Shown here in pieces: positions 7,631 to 15,107 of a stretch of 18,656 nucleotides of DNA; the first letter of the stretch is position 1, and each line of letters opens with the position of its first letter. This DNA comes from an uncultured Anaerolineaceae bacterium (GTDB lineage: Bacteria > Chloroflexota > Anaerolineae > Anaerolineales > Anaerolineaceae), in NCBI GenBank assembly GCA_937897615.1, contig CALCNO010000029.1, positions 1 to 18,656 of the forward strand, written 5' to 3'. A program made the translations under genes and the position numbers. Below the pieces are notes generated by a model. The model was given only the letters and a program-made list of their open reading frames with translations. It did no database searches and was not told the origin of the DNA.

Positions 7631-7647
7631 AACTGGTATGACCTCTT
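7631..7647 (+). promoter_or_regulatory. FadR-type operator (17 bp)
   Basis: AACTGGTATGACCTCTT contains the palindromic core GGT-N3-ACC (7635-7643). It agrees with the enterobacterial FadR box as I remember it (AACTGGTCNGACNNGTT) at all but two of its fixed positions. A second TACCA (7647-7651) mirrors TGGTA (7634-7638) and makes a wider imperfect inverted repeat. Position at about +1 to +17 predicts repression by the fadR product encoded 28 bases downstream. I found no other copy in the window by eye. Confidence 0.7.
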
Positions 7648-7674
7648 ACCAACTCATTCACAGCGAGCAAACAC

Positions 7675-8370
7675 ATGAAATCCTGGGATTCCCCTTTAAA
7701 ACCTACCGAACTGACCGAATCGCGCCTGGTGGAAGCCATTTTGGATGGCACCTTCCCCAGCGGCAGCAACCTGCCGCCTGAACGTGAACTGGCCGAGCAT
7801 CTGGGCGTCACCCGCCCCACCCTGCGCGAAGCCCTGCAGCGCCTCTCGCGCGATGGCTGGATCGAAATTCACCACGGCAAACCCACCCGTGTGCGCGATT
7901 ACTGGCACGAGGGCAACCTGCTCATCCTCAACGCCATTGCCAAACACCAATCCACCCTGCCGGCGGATTTTGTGCCCAACCTGCTGGAGATCCGCCTGCT
8001 GCTTGCCCCGGCCTACACACGCCTGGCCATGCAGAATGCGCTCAACGAGACCATCCGCCTGCTGGAATCCCTGCAGGAAGTGCCGGACACCGCCGAAGCC
8101 TACACGCAGGCCGACCTGCAAATGCATTGCCGCCTGACAGTGCTTTCCGGCAACCCGGTCTTCACCCTCATCCTCAACGGTTTTGGCGACCTTTATGCCA
8201 GTATGGGGCGGGTGTATTTTCAGCGCCAGCAAAACCGCGATCATTCGCGTTCGTTCTATAAAAAGCTCTTATCGGCCGTGCTTTCCAACGACCCCTTTAT
8301 GGTAGAGGAAGTGACACGGCGGGTGATGGAAGACAGCATCACGCTGTGGAGCCAGGCGCTAAAAGATTAA
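7675..8370 (+). CDS. fadR: FadR-like GntR-family acyl-CoA-responsive regulator
   Basis: Transcription factor of 231 residues. The winged helix (about 10-75) has PPERELAEHLGVTRPTLREALQRL and the wing IHHGKPT. Relative to E. coli FadR, the DNA-contacting residues R35, T44, R45, R49 and H65 are present as R37, T46, R47, R51 and H67, a constant shift of two. The C-terminal all-helical domain is the FadR_C type and not the metal-binding FCD type: SGNPVFTLILNGF matches FadR, Y181 corresponds to Y179, and S221 and W225 correspond to S219 and W223 of the acyl-CoA site. Long-chain acyl-CoA is thus the likely effector, releasing DNA. A FadR box lies in its own promoter, so autoregulation and control of the downstream genes are expected. 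FadR is best known from Gammaproteobacteria; its presence here is unusual. Residue comparison is from memory. Confidence 0.88.
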   Translation: MKSWDSPLKPTELTESRLVEAILDGTFPSGSNLPPERELAEHLGVTRPTLREALQRLSRDGWIEIHHGKPTRVRDYWHEGNLLILNAIAKHQSTLPADFVPNLLEIRLLLAPAYTRLAMQNALNETIRLLESLQEVPDTAEAYTQADLQMHCRLTVLSGNPVFTLILNGFGDLYASMGRVYFQRQQNRDHSRSFYKKLLSAVLSNDPFMVEEVTRRVMEDSITLWSQALKD

Positions 8371-8386
8371 TCTATGGGAGGGTAAT

Positions 8387-9976
8387 ATGTGGGAAAAGGA
8401 TTGGCGGCAACAAGCCTGGTCTGCGCTGGAGCAGCCCTGGGATGTGCTCATCATCGGCGGTGGCATCACCGGGGCGGGCATCTTCCGCCGCGCCGTGGCA
8501 GAAGGCTACCGCACGCTGCTGGTGGAGGCCGGTGATTTTGCCATCGGCACTTCCAGCCGTTCTTCCAAACTGGTGCACGGGGGCTTCCGCTACCTGCGCA
8601 ACAAACAATTCTCGGTCACACGCGAATCGGTGCGTGAGCGCGAGTGGATGCTGCGCGAGGCTGCTCACCTGGTGACCAAGCTGGGATTTGTGATGCCCTG
8701 CCCGCAGGACCGCAAGACGGCGGCGCAGTTTGCCATTGGCGTGGTGCTGTACGACCTGCTGGCGCCCAAGTGGGATCACCGCTCGCTGGGGCACAAAAAG
8801 CTGCTGGCCGAGTGCCCCATGCTCAACCGCGAGGCCGTTACCAAAGCCTACCTTTACTACGATGCCGGCATTGACGATGCGCGCCTGGTGTACCGCATCC
8901 TGCGCGAGACGGCGCTCAAAGGCGGCACGGCACTGAATTACGCCGCGGCCACGCAACTGCTCAAAACTGCGGCTGGCAAGGTCTGCGGCGCGGTGATCAC
9001 CGACCGCTCTGCGGCCAACCTGGGCAGCCGAGAGGTGCGCGCCAGCGTGGTGATCAACGCCACCGGCCCGTGGAGCGATACCATCCGCAGCCAGGTCGGC
9101 GCACCGGCACGCCTACGCAAACTGCGCGGATCGCACCTCATTTTCAGCCAGCAACGCTTCCCGCTCAGGCATGCGGTAACGCTGCTGCACCCCAAGGACC
9201 GCCGCGCCATGTTCGCCATCCCCTGGGAGGGCGTGTCGCTCATCGGCACCACCGACCTCGACCACCGCTTTGATATCGAACAGGGGGAACCTTTCTGCAC
9301 GGCAGAGGAGATCGAGTACATCCTGCAGGCGGGCAATGCCACCTTCCCGGCGGCGCAACTCACAACAGCAGATGTGCTCTCCTCGTTCTCCGGCCTGCGC
9401 CCGGTGATCAATACGGGCCTCGCCGATCCTTCCAAAGAATCGCGCGCGCATGTGGTCTGGGACGAGGAAGGCATGATCACCGTTACCGGCGGCAAGCTCA
9501 CCACTTTCCGCATCATGGCCGAGGAAGCGCTGGCCGCTGCCGGGCCTTACCTGCCCCACCCCATCGACCTATCGCGGCGGGTGCGCTACTTTGACCGCTT
9601 ACCGGAGCTAGCTGTTGCCGGGCGAGTTTTGAGCAGCGAGGCCGATTATCTGCTGGGGCGTTACGGCGCCGAAACCGAGCAGGTGCTGGCCGCCGCGCAG
9701 GAAGGCGAGAATCAGCCCATTGAACCTCTGCCCAATTTATGGTCCGAAGTGCGCTGGTGCGCAAGAGACGGCGCAGTAGAGCACCTGGACGACCTGCTGC
9801 TGCGCCGTGTACGCCTGGGGATGCAACTGCCGGACGCCGGCGCAGCACTGCTGCCGCGCATCAAAGACATCTGCCAGCAGGAACTGGGCTGGGCCGATGC
9901 GCGCTGGCAACAGGAAGTAAAACGATATAAAGAAATCTACGAAAAAGCTTATTCCCCCGCCCCCAGGGGGTTCTAA
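8387..9976 (+). CDS. glpD: FAD-dependent glycerol-3-phosphate dehydrogenase/oxidase
   Basis: Oxidises sn-glycerol-3-phosphate to dihydroxyacetone phosphate (DHAP), passing electrons through FAD to quinone at the membrane face, or to oxygen in oxidase forms. It has 529 residues, the usual size. The Rossmann motif GGGITGAG is at 24-31, followed by the GlpD signature around GTSSRSSKLVHGGFRYL (54-70), then IGTTDLDH, FSGLRPV and TGGKLTTFR in family order, plus the C-terminal helical domain. GGGAGGG at 8376-8382 marks the ATG at 8387, 16 bases after fadR. Together with the next gene it suggests DHAP supply for, or recovery from, a glycerolipid pathway. Aerobic (GlpD) versus oxidase (GlpO) type cannot be separated by eye. 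Confidence 0.92.
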   Translation: MWEKDWRQQAWSALEQPWDVLIIGGGITGAGIFRRAVAEGYRTLLVEAGDFAIGTSSRSSKLVHGGFRYLRNKQFSVTRESVREREWMLREAAHLVTKLGFVMPCPQDRKTAAQFAIGVVLYDLLAPKWDHRSLGHKKLLAECPMLNREAVTKAYLYYDAGIDDARLVYRILRETALKGGTALNYAAATQLLKTAAGKVCGAVITDRSAANLGSREVRASVVINATGPWSDTIRSQVGAPARLRKLRGSHLIFSQQRFPLRHAVTLLHPKDRRAMFAIPWEGVSLIGTTDLDHRFDIEQGEPFCTAEEIEYILQAGNATFPAAQLTTADVLSSFSGLRPVINTGLADPSKESRAHVVWDEEGMITVTGGKLTTFRIMAEEALAAAGPYLPHPIDLSRRVRYFDRLPELAVAGRVLSSEADYLLGRYGAETEQVLAAAQEGENQPIEPLPNLWSEVRWCARDGAVEHLDDLLLRRVRLGMQLPDAGAALLPRIKDICQQELGWADARWQQEVKRYKEIYEKAYSPAPRGF

Positions 9977-9988
9977 AAAGGAGAGAGG

Positions 9989-11728
9989 ATGAACAAGCAC
10001 AAGATCGTTCCCAACTGGTTTTCTGAAACAACCCCCGAGGGCACTTATCGTTCGCTCTTCAAGTGGGGCGACCCGGCAGGGTTCAAACACCCCAACAGCG
10101 GGCTGGTGCGCCTGGTGGCAGACACCTTTGGCGTGAGTGAGGAAGATTTTAAAACGCCGCGCGAGCTGGGCCTGGAACAGGTGACGGGTGAGCGGCCGGT
10201 TGCGCTTTCCAAAGCGCAGCTGAAGGCGCTGGCCGAGATCTGCGGCAGTGAGAATGTGAAGACCGATCTGTACACACGCCTGGGGCGCTCTTATGGCGGC
10301 GGCATGATCGATGCGCTGCGCTTGCGCCGCAAGATCATCGAGAACATCCCGGATGCGGTGGTCAGCCCGCGCAACCAGCAGGAGATCGAACAGCTGGTGC
10401 AATTCTGCGACAGGGAGCGCATTGCGGCGTACATCTTTGGCGCAGGCTCGTCTGTGACGCGCGGCACTGAGGCCGTGAAGGCCGGCATCTCGATTGATAT
10501 GAGCACGCACATGAACAAGGTGGTGGCGTTCAACGAGGTCAACCAGACCATCACCGTGCAGGCCGGCATGACCGGCCCGCAATTGGAGGAACTGCTGAAC
10601 CATGCCCCGCAAACGCTGGGTGCCAAACGCGCCTACACCTGCGGGCACTTCCCGCAGTCCTTTGAATATTCCAGCGTAGGCGGCTGGGTGGTCACGCGGG
10701 GAGCGGGGCAGAATTCCACCTACTACGGCAAGATCGAAGACATTGTGATCGCGCAGGAGTACGTGACGCCGGTGGGCATCCTGAAGACCCTGGAACACCC
10801 GCGCTGCGCCGTTGGCCCGGACTTTGACCAGATCATGATCGGCAGCGAGGGCGCCTTTGGCGTGCTGGTGAACGTGACGCTGCGGGTCTTCCGTTGGCAG
10901 CCAAAGAACCGCAAACGCTTCAGCTATATGTTCAAAGACTGGCACAGTGCACAACTGGCCTGCCGCGAGGTGATGCAATCCGAGTTCGGCTTCCCCTCGG
11001 TGTTCCGCCTGTCTGACCCGGAGGAGACCGATGTGGCGATGAAGCTGTACCACATTGAAGGCACGCCCGCCGACAGCCTGCTCAAGGCCTTTGGCTACAA
11101 GCCGATGCAGAAATGCCTGCTGCTGGGCCACACCGATGGCGAGGCCGGTTTCTCGCGCAATGTGAACCGCAAGCTGCGCCGTATTTGCCTCAAGCACGGC
11201 GCCTTTGACCTGAGCTTTGCCCCGGTGACCGCCAACTGGGAGAAGGGGCGCTTCCGCGACCCGTACATGCGCGAAGACCTGGAGGATTTTGGCATTCTGC
11301 TGGATACGCTGGAATGTGCCGTCACCTGGTCGCAGATGGAGGAAGTGCACAAGTTCGTGCGCGAGTTCATCAAATCCAGGCCGGCCACCGTGTGTATGAC
11401 GCACCTCTCGCATGCTTACCCGCAGGGAGGCAATTTGTACTTCATATTTATTGCCAAAATGAATACAATAAAAGAGTTCCTTGAGTTGCAGTACGGCATC
11501 CTGGAGCACATCCAAAAGAGCGGTGCGGCCATCAGCCATCATCACGGCGTGGGCAAGCAAAGCACCCCCTGGATGGAAGGGCAGATCGGCAGCGCCCAGA
11601 TGGATGTGGTGCGCGCGCTCAAGAAACACTTTGATCCACACAATATCATGAACCCCGGCGGCACGCTTGGACTGGATATGAGCAAAGCCCAGGCCGAGAA
11701 AAGGTGGAGCCGGGACCTGGAGGGATAA
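9989..11728 (+). CDS. FAD-linked oxidase of the alkylglycerone-phosphate synthase (AGPS)/YgcU type
   Basis: Flavoenzyme of 579 residues in the VAO/PCMH superfamily. Human AGPS swaps the acyl chain of acyl-DHAP for a fatty alcohol, the step that makes the ether bond. Visible: the GRSYGG..DALRLR segment (99-113), FAD loop GAGSSVTRG (151-159), GHFPQSFEYSSVGGWVVTRGAG (219-240), YGKIEDIV (246-253), GPDFDQIMIGSEGAFGV, arginine R340 (matching R419 of human AGPS), tyrosine Y484 in GNLYF (matching Y578), and the triple histidine SHHHGVGK with H517-H519. The residues tied to AGPS chemistry are therefore kept. It also resembles E. coli YgcU, whose reaction is unknown. AAGGAG five bases upstream sets the start, 12 bases after glpD. 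True AGPS would also need a DHAP acyltransferase, not seen here; an alternative is oxidation of a 2-hydroxyacid or an alkylglycerol phosphate. Confidence 0.85.
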   Translation: MNKHKIVPNWFSETTPEGTYRSLFKWGDPAGFKHPNSGLVRLVADTFGVSEEDFKTPRELGLEQVTGERPVALSKAQLKALAEICGSENVKTDLYTRLGRSYGGGMIDALRLRRKIIENIPDAVVSPRNQQEIEQLVQFCDRERIAAYIFGAGSSVTRGTEAVKAGISIDMSTHMNKVVAFNEVNQTITVQAGMTGPQLEELLNHAPQTLGAKRAYTCGHFPQSFEYSSVGGWVVTRGAGQNSTYYGKIEDIVIAQEYVTPVGILKTLEHPRCAVGPDFDQIMIGSEGAFGVLVNVTLRVFRWQPKNRKRFSYMFKDWHSAQLACREVMQSEFGFPSVFRLSDPEETDVAMKLYHIEGTPADSLLKAFGYKPMQKCLLLGHTDGEAGFSRNVNRKLRRICLKHGAFDLSFAPVTANWEKGRFRDPYMREDLEDFGILLDTLECAVTWSQMEEVHKFVREFIKSRPATVCMTHLSHAYPQGGNLYFIFIAKMNTIKEFLELQYGILEHIQKSGAAISHHHGVGKQSTPWMEGQIGSAQMDVVRALKKHFDPHNIMNPGGTLGLDMSKAQAEKRWSRDLEG

Positions 11729-13290
11729 TGCCTGCGGAACAGCTCCTTGCAATTGATAACGGCACCCAATCGGTGCGCGCGCTGATCTTCGACCTCAAAG
11801 GCAACATGATCGCCAAGGCGCGTGTGCCCATTGACCCGTACTTTTCCACCGCCCCGGGGCTGGCGGAACAGCAGCCTGAGGTCTTTTGGGATGCTGTGTG
11901 CCAGGCATGCCAGCAATTGTGGCAAAACCCCGCGGTGAAAAAAGAGGCGCTGGCGGGGGTGGCCATCACCACCCAGCGCTCCACCATGATCAACCTGGAC
12001 AAGCAAGGCAAGCCGCTGCGCCCCGCCATCCACTGGCTGGACCAGCGCCGCACGCCCGGCCTCAAACCGGTTGGCGGAATGTGGGGGCTGCTCTTTAAGC
12101 TGGCCGGCATGACCGAAACGGTAGCTTACCTGCAAGCCGAAGCCGAGTGCAACTGGATCCAGAAAAACCAGGCGGAGCTGTGGGAGAAAACCGACAAGTA
12201 CATCATGCTCTCCGGCTACCTCACCTACAAACTCTGCGGGCGTCTGGCGGATTCGGTGGGCTGCCAGGTGGGTTACCTCCCCTTTGATTACAAAAAACAG
12301 GACTGGGCGGGAAAATCGGACTGGAAATGGCAGGCCGTTCCCGTGCGCACCGATATGCTGCCGGAACTGGTGAAACCCGCCGACCAACTAGGGGAGATCA
12401 CCAAAGAGGCTGCACTGGCAACCGGCATCCCGGAGGGGCTGCCGCTGATCGCCGCCGCCGCCGACAAAGCCTGCGAGGTGATTGGCGCGGGCTGCGTGGA
12501 TCCTTCCATTGCCTGCCTGTCTTACGGCACCACCGCCACCATCAACACCACGCACAAAAAATATGTTGAGCTGATCCCGCTCATTCCGCCTTACCCCTCG
12601 GCTGTGCCGGGAGCGTATACGCTGGAGTTCCAGATCTACCGCGGCTACTGGATGGTCACCTGGTTCAAGCGCGAATTTGGCATGAGCGAGGAACGCCTGG
12701 CACAGCAGCGCGGCGTGGAAACTGAAGAACTCTTTGACGACCTGGTGAGTTCCGTTCCGCCCGGTTCGCTGGGGTTGATCCTGCAGCCGTACTGGTCGCC
12801 GGGGCTGAAGGTGCCCGGGCCGGAAGCCAAGGGGGCCGTCATCGGCTTTGGCGATGTGCACACGCGCGCGCACCTGTACCGCTCCATTTTGGAGGGACTG
12901 GCGTTTGCCTTGCTGGAAGGCGCGGAACGCACCAGCAAGCGCAGCCACATTCCCATCACGGCGCTGCGTGTGGCCGGCGGCGGCTCGCAAAGCAAGGGCG
13001 CGATGCAGCTCACCGCCGATATCTTTGGACTGCCAGCCTCCACCCCGCACGTGTACGAAACCAGCGGCCTGGGGGCGGCAATCGATGCAGCGGTGGGGCT
13101 AAAGCTGCATCCCGACTTTGAGACGGCCGTCAGCGAGATGACCCGCCTGGGGCAGACCTTTGAGCCGATCGCGCAAAACCACCGCATTTACGATGAGCTG
13201 TATCACCGCGTGTACTGCAAGATGTACGAGCACCTCAAACTGCTCTACGACGAGATCCGCGACATCACCGGCTACCCGCCGAAGAATTAG
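11728..13290 (+). CDS. FGGY-family kinase (glycerol/polyol kinase-like)
   Basis: ATP-dependent kinase of 520 residues for a sugar, polyol or glycerol-like substrate. The N-terminal phosphate loop is IDNGTQSVRALIFD (9-22), then WLDQRR (103-108), catalytic aspartate D246 in AAADKACEVIGAG, the second phosphate loop LSYGTTATI (264-272), adenosine motif GGGSQSKGAMQLTADI (417-432) and ETSGLGAAIDAAVG (444-457). The start at 11728 shares its A with the upstream TAA (TAATG), has GGAGG four bases before it, and is preferred over an in-frame ATG at 11704. Coupling to an AGPS/YgcU-like gene mirrors E. coli ygcU-ygcE, where an FAD-linked oxidase and an FGGY kinase are neighbours. Candidate substrates are glycerol, dihydroxyacetone or an alkylglycerol; none can be read from sequence. 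A long hairpin ends the operon. Confidence 0.88.
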   Translation: MPAEQLLAIDNGTQSVRALIFDLKGNMIAKARVPIDPYFSTAPGLAEQQPEVFWDAVCQACQQLWQNPAVKKEALAGVAITTQRSTMINLDKQGKPLRPAIHWLDQRRTPGLKPVGGMWGLLFKLAGMTETVAYLQAEAECNWIQKNQAELWEKTDKYIMLSGYLTYKLCGRLADSVGCQVGYLPFDYKKQDWAGKSDWKWQAVPVRTDMLPELVKPADQLGEITKEAALATGIPEGLPLIAAAADKACEVIGAGCVDPSIACLSYGTTATINTTHKKYVELIPLIPPYPSAVPGAYTLEFQIYRGYWMVTWFKREFGMSEERLAQQRGVETEELFDDLVSSVPPGSLGLILQPYWSPGLKVPGPEAKGAVIGFGDVHTRAHLYRSILEGLAFALLEGAERTSKRSHIPITALRVAGGGSQSKGAMQLTADIFGLPASTPHVYETSGLGAAIDAAVGLKLHPDFETAVSEMTRLGQTFEPIAQNHRIYDELYHRVYCKMYEHLKLLYDEIRDITGYPPKN

Positions 13291-13307
13291 CCAAAAATAC
13301 ATACCAA

Positions 13308-13343
13308 AAACGAGCATCGGGTGGGCACACCCGGTGTTCGTTT
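13308..13343 (+). terminator. Terminator of the fadR operon
   Basis: Bases 13308-13323 pair with 13328-13343 in a 16-base-pair stem that includes two G-T pairs, with loop GGCA. The T tract after it is weak (TTT within the stem end), so termination may be partial. The next promoter follows at once. Confidence 0.65.
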
Positions 13344-13346
13344 AAA

Positions 13347-13355
13347 TGCTATACT
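13347..13355 (+). promoter_or_regulatory. Extended -10 promoter for the phosphodiesterase gene
   Basis: TGC-TATACT is an extended -10 box directly after the terminator hairpin and 62 bases before the ATG at 13418. No -35 is recognisable, as its place lies in the hairpin arm. It may drive 13418-17065. Confidence 0.45.
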
Positions 13356-13417
13356 CGTTATGTGCCAGCTACGGACCAAGGCTGGCGCCCTGGTTTTATT
13401 CCATTTCAAGAGGCCGT

Positions 13418-15073
13418 ATGAAAGCAAAGATTAAAATCCCACTTTTGATCGTTTTATTTATTGGTATCGCCGTTTATGCCTATTTTGGCGCCACCGGTTC
13501 CATCAGTTCCAATTACGCCTACCGCTCGGTGCTGAAGGACAGCGCGCCCGCCGCCGGGGAACAGCTCGGGGCTGCCGCCACGCAAAAGGTGGTGATCGTG
13601 CTGATCGATGGATTGCGCTATGACACCTCGCTGGACACCAGCGTGATGCCCTTCCTCAACGATCTGCGTGCCAACGGGGCATCTGCCAAAATGCACAGCC
13701 AGGCACCTTCGTACTCGGAGCCGGGATACTCCACCATCCTCACCGGGGCCTGGCCGGAGATCAACGACGGCCCTGCGCTCAACCTGGACTACGAAGAAAT
13801 TCCCACCTTTACGCAGGATAATCTGTTCAGCGCCGCGCACGATGCCGGTTTTACCACTGCCATCTCAGCGTACTACTGGTTCGAGAAGCTGGTGCCGCAA
13901 ACCGCGGTGGACAACAGTTTTTATACCCCCGGCGATGACGCCCAGGCCGATAGCGACGTGATCAATGCCGCCATGCCCTGGCTGCAGAACCCCAACGTTC
14001 AGCTGGTGCTGGTGCACATTGACCAGGTGGATTACGCCGGGCATCATCAGGGCGGGCCGCAGTCCGAAAACTGGAACATGGCCGCCAAAAGAGCGGATGA
14101 TCTGCTGCTGCAGGTGGTGAATCAGCTCGACCTTGAAACCGATACGGTGGTGGTGCTCAGCGATCATGGCCATATTATGATCGGCGGACACGGCGGGCAA
14201 GACCCGGATGTGCTGGTGGAACCCTTCGTGATCGCCGGAGCGGGCGCAAAGAACGGCGCCACTGGCGAGATCAACATGGTGGATGTGGCCCCCACGCTGG
14301 CGGCCCTGCTGGGCGCGCGCCTGCCGGCCAGCACCCAGGGAATTGTGCGCAGCGAGCTGGTGGAACTCTCTGCTTCGGCGCAGACTGCCTTACCCGCTGC
14401 GGTGACCAAACAGCAGGCCGCGCTGGTGAGCGCCTATACCACTGCGCTGGGAACCCCCGTTGAGGGCGCCAGCCTGGCCTTGGGCGACGATGTGGCAGCG
14501 TATCAGGCGCTGATGAGCAAAGCCCACGATGCCAGGCTGTGGCCGCAGCGCGTGCTGCGCGCCGTGCCGGCAGCCGTGCTGCTGGCGGTGGGCATTACCC
14601 TGCTCATCCGCAAACGCAAAAACGGAGCAATGAGCTGGGTCATTGGCGCACTTGTGTACGTTGCCCTGTTCACCCTGCGCTATGCGGTGCTCAGCAAAAA
14701 GACCTTCTCGCTTTCCTCGGTCACCGGGCAGATGGACTTGATCCTGTACACGGCCACCACCGCGGCAGCCGCGTTTCTGATCGCCTACCTGCTAAACATC
14801 CTGCTCAACAAGCTGCTTTCCCGCAGGCCGGCAGAGGCGGTGCTGAACACCTTTGGGCTGGGGTTCACCGTGGTCTTTGCACTGATGATCCCGGTGGCGC
14901 TCAGTTTTGTGCTCAACGGCGCGGTGGTCACCTGGACCCTGCCGGATTACTTCACCAGCTTCCTTTCACTGCTGGCGCTCATTCAGATATTGATCGTGTG
15001 CGCAGTGGCGCTGCTCTTTGGCGGAATTTCCGCGCTGCTCACATTGAAGAATCGAAAAAACGTGGCAAAATAG
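13418..15073 (+). CDS. Membrane-bound alkaline-phosphatase-superfamily phosphodiesterase/phosphotransferase
   Basis: Protein of 551 residues. A signal anchor (about 6-25) is followed by an extracytoplasmic catalytic domain of the type I phosphodiesterase/NPP/PIG-N kind. Metal ligands in order: D64 (VLIDGLRYD), nucleophile S100 in SYSEPGYSTILTG (most relatives use Thr), D205 and H209 (HIDQVDYAGHH), D249 and H250 (LSDHGH), and H258 (GGHGG). The segment DVAPTLAALLGARLPASTQG (289-308) recalls GPI ethanolamine-phosphate transferases. The C-terminal 170 residues hold about five or six helices (from 382 on), another likeness to those transferases. The start at 13418, with AAGAGG upstream, is chosen over an in-frame ATG at 13346 because it places the signal anchor first. 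A likely role is cutting or transferring a phospho-headgroup on an envelope lipid or glycan; substrate unknown. Confidence 0.82.
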   Translation: MKAKIKIPLLIVLFIGIAVYAYFGATGSISSNYAYRSVLKDSAPAAGEQLGAAATQKVVIVLIDGLRYDTSLDTSVMPFLNDLRANGASAKMHSQAPSYSEPGYSTILTGAWPEINDGPALNLDYEEIPTFTQDNLFSAAHDAGFTTAISAYYWFEKLVPQTAVDNSFYTPGDDAQADSDVINAAMPWLQNPNVQLVLVHIDQVDYAGHHQGGPQSENWNMAAKRADDLLLQVVNQLDLETDTVVVLSDHGHIMIGGHGGQDPDVLVEPFVIAGAGAKNGATGEINMVDVAPTLAALLGARLPASTQGIVRSELVELSASAQTALPAAVTKQQAALVSAYTTALGTPVEGASLALGDDVAAYQALMSKAHDARLWPQRVLRAVPAAVLLAVGITLLIRKRKNGAMSWVIGALVYVALFTLRYAVLSKKTFSLSSVTGQMDLILYTATTAAAAFLIAYLLNILLNKLLSRRPAEAVLNTFGLGFTVVFALMIPVALSFVLNGAVVTWTLPDYFTSFLSLLALIQILIVCAVALLFGGISALLTLKNRKNVAK

Positions 15074-15107
15074 AAAATTTTATCTGTAGTGCAAAAGAGG
15101 TGAAAAA

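Noticed and set aside
9737..11752. Open frame of 671 codons on the minus strand across the AGPS-like gene
   Set aside because: It is antisense to a gene with clear family motifs, has His/Arg/Ala-rich composition typical of the antisense of GC-rich codons, no recognisable domain and no ribosome site.
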